A program made the position numbers and the translations under genes. A DNA stretch of 64,000 bases from Bradyrhizobium sp. RD5-C2. GTDB lineage: Bacteria; Pseudomonadota; Alphaproteobacteria; Rhizobiales; Xanthobacteraceae. Shown one piece after another: positions 21,792 to 30,155 of this stretch. The stretch lies in NCBI RefSeq assembly GCF_019972155.1, contig NZ_BOVL01000005.1:1-64000 (forward strand). Direction: 5' to 3'. Each line of letters opens with the position of its first letter. Position 1 is the stretch's first letter. The notes below the pieces were generated by a model. That model worked only from the letters and a program-made list of their open reading frames with translations. It was not told the origin of the DNA and made no database searches.

Positions 21792-22316
21792 TCAGCGCAT
21801 GGCGAAGTGCGCGAGATCGATCGTCTTGATCCAGTCCGTCTCGGGATAGATCAGCAGGGCGCCGAGGGCGAGTGCGATGCCGTAGGGAATTCCGGTCTGC
21901 TTGTCGTGCAGGCGGCTGAGCCAGGCCTGGTTCGCGAGCGGATAGGGCAGCGGCCACTGCCGGAGCTGCAGCAGCAGCACCGTCAGCGCGCCGCCGAACA
22001 GCGACGCGAAGACCAGATAGGGCAGCAGATGGTCGAATCCGAACCACAGGCCGGCCGCGGCGGCAACCTTGGCGTCTCCGCCACCGACCCAGCCCATCGC
22101 GAACATGCCGAATGCCACCACCAGAACCAGCGCGCCCGCGCCGGCATGGCTGAGGATCTCGTGGACGCCCATCCCGGTCAGCGGCGCCAGGACGAAGAAG
22201 CCGGCCGCCAGCGCCAGCGAGATCCGGTTCGGGATCGTCATGGTCAAGAGATCGCTCGCCGCAGCAAAGGCCATCAGGGCCGGAAACAGCATCAAGCGTG
22301 CGATGTCGAGGATCAT
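21792..22316 (-). CDS. cpaA: Tad prepilin peptidase CpaA/TadV
   Basis: 174 aa A24-type aspartic prepilin peptidase with about six membrane segments and no methylase domain. The first catalytic Asp is in AAASDLLTMTIPNR (about 21) and the second in the GGGDAKV motif (about 79). It cleaves the Flp prepilin leader and probably the TadE-like pseudopilins. It lies 170 bp after pilA, beyond a bidirectional hairpin that would reduce read-through. Confidence 0.93.
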   Translation of the reverse strand: MILDIARLMLFPALMAFAAASDLLTMTIPNRISLALAAGFFVLAPLTGMGVHEILSHAGAGALVLVVAFGMFAMGWVGGGDAKVAAAAGLWFGFDHLLPYLVFASLFGGALTVLLLQLRQWPLPYPLANQAWLSRLHDKQTGIPYGIALALGALLIYPETDWIKTIDLAHFAMR

Positions 22317-22435
22317 GGATTCATGCCGTCAAGCTGGAGCTGCGGTCGAGACCCGACGCTAGCGGCCAATGGTGAACAATCGGAAAAGGCCGTCGTGGCC
22401 GCCATCAAGGCGCCGCCGGCCGGTCCGCCAAATAG

Positions 22436-22464
22436 CAAAGGTCCCGGGGGTGCCGGGACCTTTG
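22436..22464 (-). terminator. hairpin between pilA and cpaA
   Basis: A perfect 12-bp inverted repeat (CAAAGGTCCCGG/CCGGGACCTTTG) with a 5-base loop lies 23 bp after the pilA stop. It is a likely attenuator that makes pilin mRNA more abundant than the assembly genes. The T-run on the minus strand is short. Confidence 0.75.
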
Positions 22465-22486
22465 ATGCGAGTTCCTGGGAACTGGC

Positions 22487-22651
22487 TTACTTCAGCGAGC
22501 TGGCGACGGTGTTGAAGGTGCCCGACAGCTTGGTGCCGACGCCGTTGACCGCAGCGATGATCGCGATCGCGATACCGGTGGCGATCAGGCCGTATTCGAT
22601 GGCGGTCGCGCCCGATTCATCCTTCACGAAGCGCGAGACGAGGTTCTTCAT
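22487..22651 (-). CDS. pilA: Flp-family type IVb pilin
   Basis: 54 aa: a short leader MKNLVSRFVKDESG, then ATAIEYGLIATGIAIAIIAAV. A prepilin peptidase site after Gly14, an invariant Glu at mature +5 (ATAIEYG) and one hydrophobic helix are all as in Flp pilins. This is the major subunit polymerised by the downstream cpa/tad products. It is the first gene of the minus block. The roughly 280 bp upstream are A/T-richer than the neighbours and should contain the promoter. Confidence 0.95.
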   Translation of the reverse strand: MKNLVSRFVKDESGATAIEYGLIATGIAIAIIAAVNGVGTKLSGTFNTVASSLK

Positions 22652-22930
22652 AAATAAACTCCTGTGTACACGTGGCTGGTCAAACTAGGTTTGGTCTCGC
22701 CGGCGTTCTCAGCACCGTGACCATTCCGGCACCCTACGGTTCGACAATTTCGGCGCAGTTAATTTGATCGTATAAACACAGCGGGAACCCGCAGTTGTTG
22801 CGCACAGTAAATTTGGAATTAAGCGGTCCGCTAAGATTGCAGATTGTTGCCGGGGCGCGCTAACGGCACCTGTTCACGGCTCCTTAAGCGCACATCTATA
22901 CCCATGGGGCTTCCGTCAAATGAGGCCGTC

Positions 22931-23761
22931 ATGCCCAGCCTTCCCTTTGAAGTCATCGAGATGATCGGCCAGACGATGATGAAGGTGGTGCCGATCACCA
23001 TCGCGCTGGCGCTGTTCTTCACGGTGCTCACTCATTTCTGGGCCTGCAATCCCGGCAAGCCGTGGTGGCAGAAGCGTGAGCTGGTCACCGACATCTGCTA
23101 CTGGTTCTTCGTGCCGGTGTTCGCGCGCGTGCTGCGGATCGGGCTCCTGGTGGTGGGCGCAGCGGTGGTGTTCAACGTCCACGACGCCGACGATCTGATC
23201 GCGTTCTACGAGAACGGACATGGCCCTCTGGCGCAGCTTCCGCTCTGGCTGCAGGCCATCATCTTCCTCGTTGCCTCCGATTTCATGCTGTACTGGCTGC
23301 ACCGGATGTTCCATGGCGGCGCCTTCTGGAAGTACCACGCCATTCATCACTCCTCCGAGGATCTTGAATGGATCTCGGCGGCACGCTTCCATCCGGTCAA
23401 TCTTCTGATCGGGACGATCACTGTCGATGTGATCCTGCTGATGGCGGGCATCTCGCCGAACATCATGCTGTGGGTCGGGCCGCTCACCACATTCCACTCG
23501 GCATTCGTGCACGCCAACCTGAACTGGACGCTCGGCCCGTTCAAATACGTGATCGCGACGCCGGTGTTTCACCGCTGGCATCACACCGGGCTCGAAGTCG
23601 GCGGCGACACCAATTTCGCGGGCACGTTTCCGCTCTGGGACATTCTGTTCGGAACGTTCCGAATGCCCGAAGGCAAGCTTCCGGAAGATTACGGGGTCGA
23701 TGCCGAGCAGGGCGTGCCGTCCGAGATCGGCGGACAGTTGGCCTATCCTTTCCGGCAATGA
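22931..23761 (+). CDS. fatty acid hydroxylase / sterol desaturase family membrane protein
   Basis: 276 aa. Several membrane helices alternate with the three histidine clusters of the di-iron hydroxylase superfamily: HRMFH (124-128), HAIHH (136-140) and HRWHH (214-218). It is predicted to hydroxylate or desaturate a lipid in the inner membrane; the substrate is unknown. The ATG at 22931 has a good GAGG site just upstream. In-frame starts at 22904 and 22844 are less likely. It is divergent from pilA. Confidence 0.88.
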   Translation: MPSLPFEVIEMIGQTMMKVVPITIALALFFTVLTHFWACNPGKPWWQKRELVTDICYWFFVPVFARVLRIGLLVVGAAVVFNVHDADDLIAFYENGHGPLAQLPLWLQAIIFLVASDFMLYWLHRMFHGGAFWKYHAIHHSSEDLEWISAARFHPVNLLIGTITVDVILLMAGISPNIMLWVGPLTTFHSAFVHANLNWTLGPFKYVIATPVFHRWHHTGLEVGGDTNFAGTFPLWDILFGTFRMPEGKLPEDYGVDAEQGVPSEIGGQLAYPFRQ

Positions 23762-23785
23762 CGCCGCCAGCCTGCCGGTGCCATC

Positions 23786-25231
23786 ATGAGCGCTGAGACC
23801 GCGACCTTCCCGCGCGCGAAAGCCTCCGCGTTCGCCGAGCTTCCGGCCTGGTTCTGGATGGCGTGCGGCGTCTATGCGCTGCTGCTGTTCGTCGGCGACA
23901 GGCTGCTCGCCGATTCCGACACCTACTGGCAGATTGCCGTCGGCCGCTGGATCCTCGACCATCGCACGCTGCCGTCGGTCGACACCTATTCGTTCACCAA
24001 GGCCGGTGAGCCGTGGGTATCGTCGTCCTGGCTGGCGCAGGTTCTGTTCGCGAAGGCCTATGAGCTCGCCGGATGGACCGGCCCGGTGGCGCTGGCCGCC
24101 GCCTGCGCCGCTGCCAGCTTCGCGCTGCTCACCGCCATCCTCAGCCGCGCGCTGCCGACGATCTACGCGAGCCTGATTGCCCTTGCGGCGCTGGTTCTGA
24201 CCTGCGGGCATCTGCTGGCCCGTCCGCATGTGCTGGTGATGCCCATCATGATCGTCTGGGCGAACGGCCTGATGACCGCCAGCGAACGACGTGAGGCGCC
24301 TTCGTTCTGGCTGCTGCCGCTGATCGCGTTGTGGGCCAATCTGCACGGCGGCTTTCTATTTGGCTTGGTCCTGGTCGGCGCATTTGCGTTCGATGCGATG
24401 TGGAATGCCCTACCGGTCCGGAGGTTGGCGCTGGCGCTGCGCTGGGGCGCGTTCGGCATCGGCGCGCTGGCTGCGTGCTGCGCCACCCCCTATGGCTGGG
24501 GCTCGATCCTCGCCTCGCTCAGGATTCTCGGCCTCGGTGAATTGCTGCATCTCATCACGGAGTGGAGGCCGGCGACGTTCAGCGAGATCGACGCGTTTGG
24601 GCTATCGATCCTCGGCCTGCTCGGCGCTGCGCTTTATTACCGGGTGAGGTTGCCGCTGCCGCGAATCATCCTGGTGCTGGGCTTGCTGCACATGGCGCTG
24701 TCCCATGTCAGAAATCTCGAGCTGTTCGCCCTGCTGCTGCCGTTGGCCGTGCTGACGCCGGTCGCCACCCAGTTCGGGCTGCGTGCCGCCAGCGCCGTCC
24801 GCCCGAGAGTGGCACCAGCCGCAATCCTGATCGTCGGACTTTGCGCGTGGACCTCGGTCGTTGCAGCACGCCAGGCCATATCGCCGCCGCCGATCTATTC
24901 GCCGGCTGCCGCCGTCGACGCGATGAAGGCGCACAACGTCAAGCGCGTGCTCAACGATCTGCAGTTCGGCGGCTACCTGATCTGGCGTCAGATGCCGGTG
25001 TTCATCGACGGGCGTGCCGAACTCTACGGTGAGACGTTCGGCATGAGCTTCGCCCGCGCGGTTCAGCTCAAGGACGTCAACGGCTTCCTCGATCTGCTCA
25101 AGACCCATGACATCGATGCGGTGATGCTCGATCCGACCACGCCGGCTTCCAAATTGCTGGATCACATCGGAGGATGGCAGCGCCTCTACGCCGATGACCG
25201 CGTGGTCGTTCACGTCCGCACCGCCACTTGA
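23786..25231 (+). CDS. polytopic inner-membrane protein, GT-C-like layout, function unknown
   Basis: 481 aa with roughly ten hydrophobic segments between residues 20 and 375 and a soluble C-terminal tail of about 100 residues. An acidic DSDTYWQIAVGRWI segment follows the first helix, reminiscent of the DxD-type first loop of GT-C glycosyltransferases. The tail contains FGGYLIWR and VFIDGRAELYG. I cannot assign a substrate. It begins 24 bp after the hydroxylase gene, so the two may be co-transcribed. It lies between the two halves of the Tad locus, so pilin glycosylation is possible but unproven. Confidence 0.7.
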   Translation: MSAETATFPRAKASAFAELPAWFWMACGVYALLLFVGDRLLADSDTYWQIAVGRWILDHRTLPSVDTYSFTKAGEPWVSSSWLAQVLFAKAYELAGWTGPVALAAACAAASFALLTAILSRALPTIYASLIALAALVLTCGHLLARPHVLVMPIMIVWANGLMTASERREAPSFWLLPLIALWANLHGGFLFGLVLVGAFAFDAMWNALPVRRLALALRWGAFGIGALAACCATPYGWGSILASLRILGLGELLHLITEWRPATFSEIDAFGLSILGLLGAALYYRVRLPLPRIILVLGLLHMALSHVRNLELFALLLPLAVLTPVATQFGLRAASAVRPRVAPAAILIVGLCAWTSVVAARQAISPPPIYSPAAAVDAMKAHNVKRVLNDLQFGGYLIWRQMPVFIDGRAELYGETFGMSFARAVQLKDVNGFLDLLKTHDIDAVMLDPTTPASKLLDHIGGWQRLYADDRVVVHVRTAT

Positions 25232-25390
25232 GGCCGCTGCAGGCTAATCCGCTCGGGAAGTCGTGACATCCGCGCAATTCGGCGGTCGATCTTTGCTCTT
25301 CCTAAATGAATTGCCGTCAGATTTGCCAGCGTCGGGCGCCGGTCCGCAGCGTATCGCCTTTGCCGGCCTGTTAACGCCCCGGGGTAGAGT

Positions 25391-25897
25391 ATGTCGTTTC
25401 AGTCCCAGCGTATTCGCGCCGTCACGCGCATTGGATTCATCTCGATGGCCGCAGCCTTGCTGCTGGGGCCCGCACTCGCAACGGCAGCGCCGGATCCCGA
25501 CCGGATCGCGGTCAATGTCGATCAGGCCAAGCTCGTCAAGCTGCCCGGCGGCATTGCCACGATCGTGGTCGGCAATCCCCTGATCGCCGACGTCACCCTG
25601 CAGAATGGCGGGGTTGTCGTGGTGACCGGCAAGGGTTATGGCGCGACCAATTTCATCGCACTCGACCGCTCCGGCCAGGTGCTGGTGGATCGCCAGATCC
25701 AGGTCGAAGGTCCGTCCGATCAGCTCGTCACGGTCTATCGTGGCATCGATCGCGAGACCTATAGCTGCATGCCGGTTTGTCAGCGCCGCATCACGCTCGG
25801 CGACGGCGACGCCTATTTCAAGACGACCATGGAACAGGCCGGTACGCTCAACAATCAGGCCTCCGGCTCGGGCGGCGGCGCGAAGCCGCAGAACTGA
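25391..25897 (+). CDS. pilus assembly protein, CpaC N-terminal-domain only
   Basis: 168 aa. A signal peptide (about 1-33, ending ATAAP) precedes a domain (about 37-115) that resembles the secretin N-terminal region of CpaC: KLVKLPGGIATIVVGNPLIADVTLQNG matches the style of the CpaC segment at residue 70-95. There is no secretin domain. Two Cys (CMPVC) lie near residue 125. It sits upstream of the TadE-like genes and may be a periplasmic accessory of the Tad pore. Confidence 0.8.
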   Translation: MSFQSQRIRAVTRIGFISMAAALLLGPALATAAPDPDRIAVNVDQAKLVKLPGGIATIVVGNPLIADVTLQNGGVVVVTGKGYGATNFIALDRSGQVLVDRQIQVEGPSDQLVTVYRGIDRETYSCMPVCQRRITLGDGDAYFKTTMEQAGTLNNQASGSGGGAKPQN

Positions 25898-26068
25898 CGT
25901 GCGTCCGCTCCGGCGCTTCACACGCCGGGGCCTTGGTCGATCGCAGGCGGTTCGCCCGACATGCCTAATAAAGGCTTACCGGATCGGGTCGTTCTGTCTC
26001 GATCCGGCGAAATACTTCGACAATGACTCTTGGGTAATTGTTGCCACCATGTTGATCCGGGGTCGTTG

Positions 26069-26620
26069 ATGCCGCTGCCCGCCCATTCTTTTGCACGCCT
26101 CCTCCGCCGCTTTCGCCGCAACCGAAGTGGTGTGACCGCGGTCGAATTCGCGCTGGTCGCGCCGCTGTTTTTCGCGCTGCTGTTTGCGATCATCGAAGTG
26201 GCAATGATCTTCTTTGCCAGCCAGGTGCTCGAGACGGCGACGCAGGATTCGTCCCGCTTCGTCATGACCGGCCAGGCTCAGGGCGCGAATTATACCCAGG
26301 CGCAGTTCAAGACCTTCGTCTGTGGCGAGGTCAGCAGCGCGTTGTTCGATTGCACCAACGGCATCTACGTCGACGTGCGCAGTTATCCCGCGACGAGTTT
26401 CTCGACCGTCAACCTCACGCCCATCACCGATCCCACCCAGGTGAAATGGTGTCCCGGCAAGGACGGCGACGTCGTGGTGGTCCGCCTGTTCTATCAGTGG
26501 CCGCTGTTTGTCACCAAAGCTTTCACCTCCACTTTCCTCAGCAACGGCAAGCGGCTCCTGGTCGCGACCGCGACGTTCAAGAACGAGCCCTCCGGGACCG
26601 CCGGGACCACATGCTCATGA
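26069..26620 (+). CDS. tadE: TadE-like pseudopilin (first)
   Basis: 183 aa from the ATG at 26069. A TTG 13 codons upstream is less likely. A basic leader (RRFRRNRSG) is followed by VTAVEFALVAPLFFALLFAIIEVAMIFF, the TadE-type pseudopilin helix with a Glu shortly after the cleavage site. The periplasmic part contains four Cys. TadE proteins are minor pseudopilins processed by the prepilin peptidase. It overlaps the next gene by 4 bp (ATGA). Confidence 0.9.
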   Translation: MPLPAHSFARLLRRFRRNRSGVTAVEFALVAPLFFALLFAIIEVAMIFFASQVLETATQDSSRFVMTGQAQGANYTQAQFKTFVCGEVSSALFDCTNGIYVDVRSYPATSFSTVNLTPITDPTQVKWCPGKDGDVVVVRLFYQWPLFVTKAFTSTFLSNGKRLLVATATFKNEPSGTAGTTCS

Positions 26621-27258
26621 GCAAAGTCATGAAGACCCTGCCCGCGGCCTTGCTGCGCTATGTCGTTGCTCTCGGGCGTGACCGCCGGGGCCTCGCCGCC
26701 GTCGAGTTTGCGTTCATCATGCCGCTGATGCTGGTGATGTTCTTCGGCACCGTCGAGTTTTCATCCGGTGTCGCGGTCGACCGCAAGGTTACGCTGATGG
26801 CGCGCGCCGCGTCGGATCTGACCTCGCAGGCGACCCAGGTGGTGGACGCCGACCTGCAGAACTTCTTCAGCGCCAGCGTCGGCATCATGACGCCCTACGA
26901 TCCGACACCGACCAAGGTCACGTTGTCGGAAATCTACGTCGATAACTCCAACATCGCACACATACAGTGGAGCAAGGCGGGGGTGATGAGCGCGGGTGCC
27001 ACGCAGGCGACGCTGACGGCCTCGACGCGCAGCCAAGGTGACATCGTGACAAGCGTCGTTCCGTCGGCGCTGCTGGTTGCAGGCACCTATCTGATCTTCA
27101 GCGAAGTGAGCTACAAATACGTTCCGACGATCGGCTATGTGATGGCCAAGACCGGCATCACTCTCGCCGACGTTGCCTTTACGCGGCCGCGGCAGTCGGT
27201 TTGCGTGTTCTACGCCCCGACCTCCGCCACCATGCCGACGACCTGCTCGACTTACTAG
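26617..27258 (+). CDS. TadE/TadF-like pseudopilin (second)
   Basis: 213 aa. A basic leader, then RRGLAAVEFAFIMPLMLVMFFGTVEF, the pseudopilin helix, followed by a Ser/Thr-rich periplasmic domain. The start is the ATG overlapping the tadE stop. An ATG six bases earlier is equally in frame. It is the second minor pseudopilin of the locus. Its TAG stop is the first three bases of a palindromic repeat. Confidence 0.88.
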   Translation: MSKVMKTLPAALLRYVVALGRDRRGLAAVEFAFIMPLMLVMFFGTVEFSSGVAVDRKVTLMARAASDLTSQATQVVDADLQNFFSASVGIMTPYDPTPTKVTLSEIYVDNSNIAHIQWSKAGVMSAGATQATLTASTRSQGDIVTSVVPSALLVAGTYLIFSEVSYKYVPTIGYVMAKTGITLADVAFTRPRQSVCVFYAPTSATMPTTCSTY

Positions 27259-27315
27259 AGCGTTTTCGCGCGAGATGGACGCCCAGGCCGCGCTGGCAGA
27301 GACGCGATCCAAACA
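27256..27315. repeat. dispersed repeat, family B (partial copy)
   Basis: It begins TAGAGCGTTTTCGCGCG, matching the left arm of the elements at 39755 and 59854, but the right arm (GAAAACGC) is degraded. It supplies the stop codon of the preceding pseudopilin gene. Confidence 0.6.
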
Positions 27316-27317
27316 AA

Positions 27318-27345
27318 AAGGGCCGCACCCGGAGGTGCGGCCCTT
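27318..27345. terminator. bidirectional terminator between tadE2 and csp
   Basis: A perfect 12-bp stem (AAGGGCCGCACC/GGTGCGGCCCTT) with a 4-base loop has A-rich sequence to its left. It therefore acts best on the minus strand for csp, with a shorter T-run for the plus strand. Confidence 0.85.
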
Positions 27346-27394
27346 GATGCTTTGACGGCAATTTCCTGGAGCTTCGCGCTCCCGGGAAATCGGC

Positions 27395-27607
27395 TTATCC
27401 GGCGGCGCGCAGATTGTCGGCCGAGGATTTGCCGGAACGGCGGTCAGCAACGATCTCGTAGGAGATCTTCTGGCCTTCACGCAGAGTGCCAAGGCCGGCG
27501 CGCTCGACTGCACTGATGTGCACGAACACGTCGTTCCCGCCTTCATCCGGCTGGATGAAGCCGTAGCCCTTGGTCGCGTTAAACCACTTCACGGTTCCCA
27601 TGCTCAC
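27395..27607 (-). CDS. cspA: cold shock domain protein (CspA family)
   Basis: 70 aa with a single OB-fold cold shock domain. RNP1-type KGYGFIQ and RNP2-type VFVHIS motifs are present. It binds single-stranded RNA/DNA and melts mRNA structure. The GTG at 27607 is preferred over the ATG two codons later because AGAAGGGA lies 8 bases before the GTG but 14 before the ATG. A 267-bp spacer to infA can hold a structured leader. Confidence 0.93.
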   Translation of the reverse strand: MSMGTVKWFNATKGYGFIQPDEGGNDVFVHISAVERAGLGTLREGQKISYEIVADRRSGKSSADNLRAAG

Positions 27608-27874
27608 GTGGGTAGTCCCTTCTCAGATATACAAGTTCAAGACCCGCTGATCGGCGGGGTGGTGAGATCGAATTTTTGGAAGGGTCGTCAGCGTCTGAAC
27701 CGGCTGTACCGGTATTGGCTAATGTCGTCCGGCCGAAAATCGATGGGTAGGATATTATTCGATAGAAGGGCTCAAAACAATCCTGACGTGCGCGATTTTT
27801 TGGCCGGCGCAGCCGCCGGCCATTGGTGCGCAGGACATCAGGACGTCATGCGCGCAACGGTTGCAATGTCGAGC

Positions 27875-28168
27875 CTAGCGGCGGCGGAACTGGCCGCCGC
27901 GCTGTGCTCCGCCCCGCGGTGGACCGCCGGGTGCGCCACTCGGACGCTCGTCCTTGTGCCGGAAAATCAGGCGGCCCTTTTCGAGATCGTAGGGCGACAT
28001 TTCGATCGTAACGCGGTCGCCGGCCAGCGTCTTGATGCGGTTTTTCTTCATCTTGCCGGCGGTGTAGGCGACGATCTCGTGTCCGGCATCGAGTTGCACC
28101 CGGTAACGAGCGTCGGGGAGGATTTCGGTCACCAGTCCTTCGAACTGGATCAGCTCTTCCTTAGCCAT
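27875..28168 (-). CDS. infA: translation initiation factor IF-1 with C-terminal tail
   Basis: 97 aa. Residues 1-72 are an S1/OB-fold IF-1 domain ([37 protein letters not shown]). Residues 73-97 add a Gly/Pro/Arg-rich tail (ending GGQFRRR) absent from the standard 72-aa IF-1. Alphaproteobacteria commonly carry such a second, extended copy. It lies 24 bp after rhlE on the same strand, suggesting a cold-induced operon. Confidence 0.9.
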   Translation of the reverse strand: MAKEELIQFEGLVTEILPDARYRVQLDAGHEIVAYTAGKMKKNRIKTLAGDRVTIEMSPYDLEKGRLIFRHKDERPSGAPGGPPRGGAQRGGQFRRR

Positions 28169-28192
28169 ATGTTTCTCCAGATCGAGCGACGG

Positions 28193-29623
28193 CTAGTGCT
28201 TCGGTCGGTTGTTGCGGTTGGATTGCGGATTCGGCCGGCTCTCGCGATGCAAGAAGGCGACGCCCTGAATGCCTTCGCTGTTGCCGGCCTGCGACGGACG
28301 CGGCGACTCGCCCCGGCTCGTCTGCGGCGCGCCATTATTACCACCCCGACGGCGGCGGCGGCGAGGGCCTTTTGCACTTGGAGCGGCCTCATTCCCACGG
28401 ACATTATGCGCGCGCGGCGCAGAGCGGCCGCCCCGGTGGGGGTGGGTCGCCGATGCGGGCGCGGCGGCCTCGCGGCTGCCTGGGGAGCTGCCTTGTGTGC
28501 GGCGGTCTTCCCGCGGCACGGTAATTCGGATCAGCCGTTCGATATCGCGCAGATAGCCCATCTCCTCGGCGCCGGCGACCAGCGAGATCGCGATGCCGTC
28601 GGCGCCGGCGCGCGCGGTGCGGCCGATGCGGTGGACGTAGGTTTCCGGGATGTTGGGCAGGTCGAAGTTCACGACGTGGCTGACGCCGTCGACGTCGATG
28701 CCGCGGGCGGCGATATCGGTCGCCACCAGCGTACGGATCTCGCCGGAGCGAAATGCCGCCAGCGTGCGCTCGCGGTGGTTCTGCGACTTGTTGCCGTGGA
28801 TCGCATTGGCCTCGATGCCGGCCTTGGCAAGGCTCTTCACCACCTTGTCGGCGCCGTGCTTGGTGCGGGTAAACACCAGGGCACGATTGACCGCTTCCTG
28901 CTTCAGAAGCTGGGCGAGAACGGCCGGCTTGGCCGCGAAATCAACCTGGATCGCACGCTGGGCGATGCGATCCACCGTCGAGGCTACCGGCGTCACCGCC
29001 ACGCGGGCCGGGTCGCGCAGCATCGCCTCGGCGAGCTCGGCGATGTCCTTGGGCATGGTGGCCGAGAAGAACAGTGTCTGCCGCCGGATCGGCAGCTTGG
29101 CGACGATTTTCCTGATGTCGTTGATGAAGCCCATGTCGAGCATGCGGTCGGCTTCATCGAGCACCAGGAATTCGACCTGGTTGAGCTTCAGTCCGTTGCT
29201 CTGCACGAGATCGAGCAGGCGGCCGGGGGTGGCGACCAGCACCTCGACACCCTGCATCAGGGAGCGGACCTGGCGGCCCATCGGCACGCCGCCGATGGCG
29301 AGCGTCGAGGACAGCCGGATGTGGCGGCCATAGGTGTTGAAGCTGTCGAGGATCTGCCCGGACAGTTCGCGGGTCGGCGAGAGCACCAGCACGCGGCAGC
29401 TCTTGGGCTGCGGGCGGATGCGGTTTTCCAGCAGCCGATGCAGGATCGGCAGCGCGAACGACGCGGTCTTGCCGGTTCCGGTCTGTGCAATGCCGACGAC
29501 GTCGCGGCCGGCAAGTGCGAGCGGGATGGTCTGGGCTTGGATGGGGGTCGGCGTGAGATAATTTTCTTCTCGAAGCGCGCGGGCGATGGGATCGGCGAGG
29601 CCGAAATCCTGAAAGGAGGTCAA
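28193..29623 (-). CDS. rhlE: DEAD-box RNA helicase RhlE
   Basis: 476 aa. The helicase core (1-370) has motifs Q (FQDFGL, TPTPIQAQ), I (AQTGTGKT), Ia (PTREL), II (DEAD), III (SAT), IV-VI (HRIGRTARAG). It is followed by a basic Arg/Gly/Asn-rich C-terminal tail (about 375-476) for RNA contact. The start is TTG at 29623. A ten-codon upstream ORF (starting near 29652) ends in a TGA that overlaps this TTG. The helicase unwinds RNA in ribosome assembly or cold adaptation. Confidence 0.93.
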   Translation of the reverse strand: MTSFQDFGLADPIARALREENYLTPTPIQAQTIPLALAGRDVVGIAQTGTGKTASFALPILHRLLENRIRPQPKSCRVLVLSPTRELSGQILDSFNTYGRHIRLSSTLAIGGVPMGRQVRSLMQGVEVLVATPGRLLDLVQSNGLKLNQVEFLVLDEADRMLDMGFINDIRKIVAKLPIRRQTLFFSATMPKDIAELAEAMLRDPARVAVTPVASTVDRIAQRAIQVDFAAKPAVLAQLLKQEAVNRALVFTRTKHGADKVVKSLAKAGIEANAIHGNKSQNHRERTLAAFRSGEIRTLVATDIAARGIDVDGVSHVVNFDLPNIPETYVHRIGRTARAGADGIAISLVAGAEEMGYLRDIERLIRITVPREDRRTQGSSPGSREAAAPASATHPHRGGRSAPRAHNVRGNEAAPSAKGPRRRRRRGGNNGAPQTSRGESPRPSQAGNSEGIQGVAFLHRESRPNPQSNRNNRPKH

Positions 29624-30067
29624 AAGGTGGTTCTTTCCATAAAAGCCGTCATCGTCCCGGCCAGTATCGGCCGGAATCGCATGGAGGCATTCGGGGACAC
29701 CCGCGTGTCTGGGGCGTCAAGCTGGGTTAGCTGAAAGGCGAGCCAGAAGCCGCTTGGGGCAGCTTGAACACGCAGCTCGCGAAGGCACCGCGATGTCGCG
29801 GGCATGCCCAGCATATGGACCAGGAACTGGGCGGTTTCAAGATGATATCGCCGGGATTGGTGCGCCGAATGCGCCGAACCATCGCGCAAACTGTCACAAA
29901 TCGGTGCCGGAAATTTAGCCAAGACGGCAATTTTGCCTACAAAATAACCTGATTGCTCCTTCGGCAGTCAGGTTGACGGCTCAATGTTTGGGCAGTCGCT
30001 CTCCGTATTTGCCCGGAACTCGCGAAATTATCCAGTTGGTTCATCGGCTTACGGTGCCCCCGCACCG
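29624..30067. other. intergenic region upstream of urtA
   Basis: The rhlE-urtA spacer is about 530 bp. No convincing gene is visible. The 100-codon minus-strand frame at 29620-29922 lacks family resemblance. A/T-richer stretches near 29880-29955 could hold the rhlE promoter. The right end carries a perfect 6-bp inverted repeat (CGGTGC-4-GCACCG, 30052-30067) directly against the -24 box. Confidence 0.5.
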
Positions 30068-30083
30068 TGGCACAGTTCTTGCG
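30068..30083 (+). promoter_or_regulatory. sigma-54 (-24/-12) promoter of urtA
   Basis: TGGCACAGTTCTTGCG has the invariant GG (-24) and GC (-12) with exactly ten bases between, matching TGGCAC-N5-TTGC. It lies 73 bp before the urtA start. It fits nitrogen (Ntr) control of urea uptake. I did not find a convincing NtrC site pair. Confidence 0.8.
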
Positions 30084-30155
30084 ATTCCCTTAACCGCAGG
30101 CGGCCAAGCGGCCGTTCGCAAGCGTTCCACGCCTGCGTCAGGGAGACGACATTTC

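Noticed and set aside
27802..27821. GGCCGGCG/CGCCGGCC hairpin as infA terminator
   Set aside because: On the minus strand it is followed by A residues rather than T residues, so not a canonical terminator in that direction.
29620..29922. 100-codon minus-strand frame before rhlE
   Set aside because: No family resemblance and no good ribosome-binding site for its first Met; only its last ten codons are interesting as a possible leader.
30052..30067. CGGTGC/GCACCG dyad as an NtrC site
   Set aside because: Half-site polarity is opposite to the NtrC consensus (GCACC on the left, GGTGC on the right) and it abuts the -24 box; kept only as an unexplained dyad.
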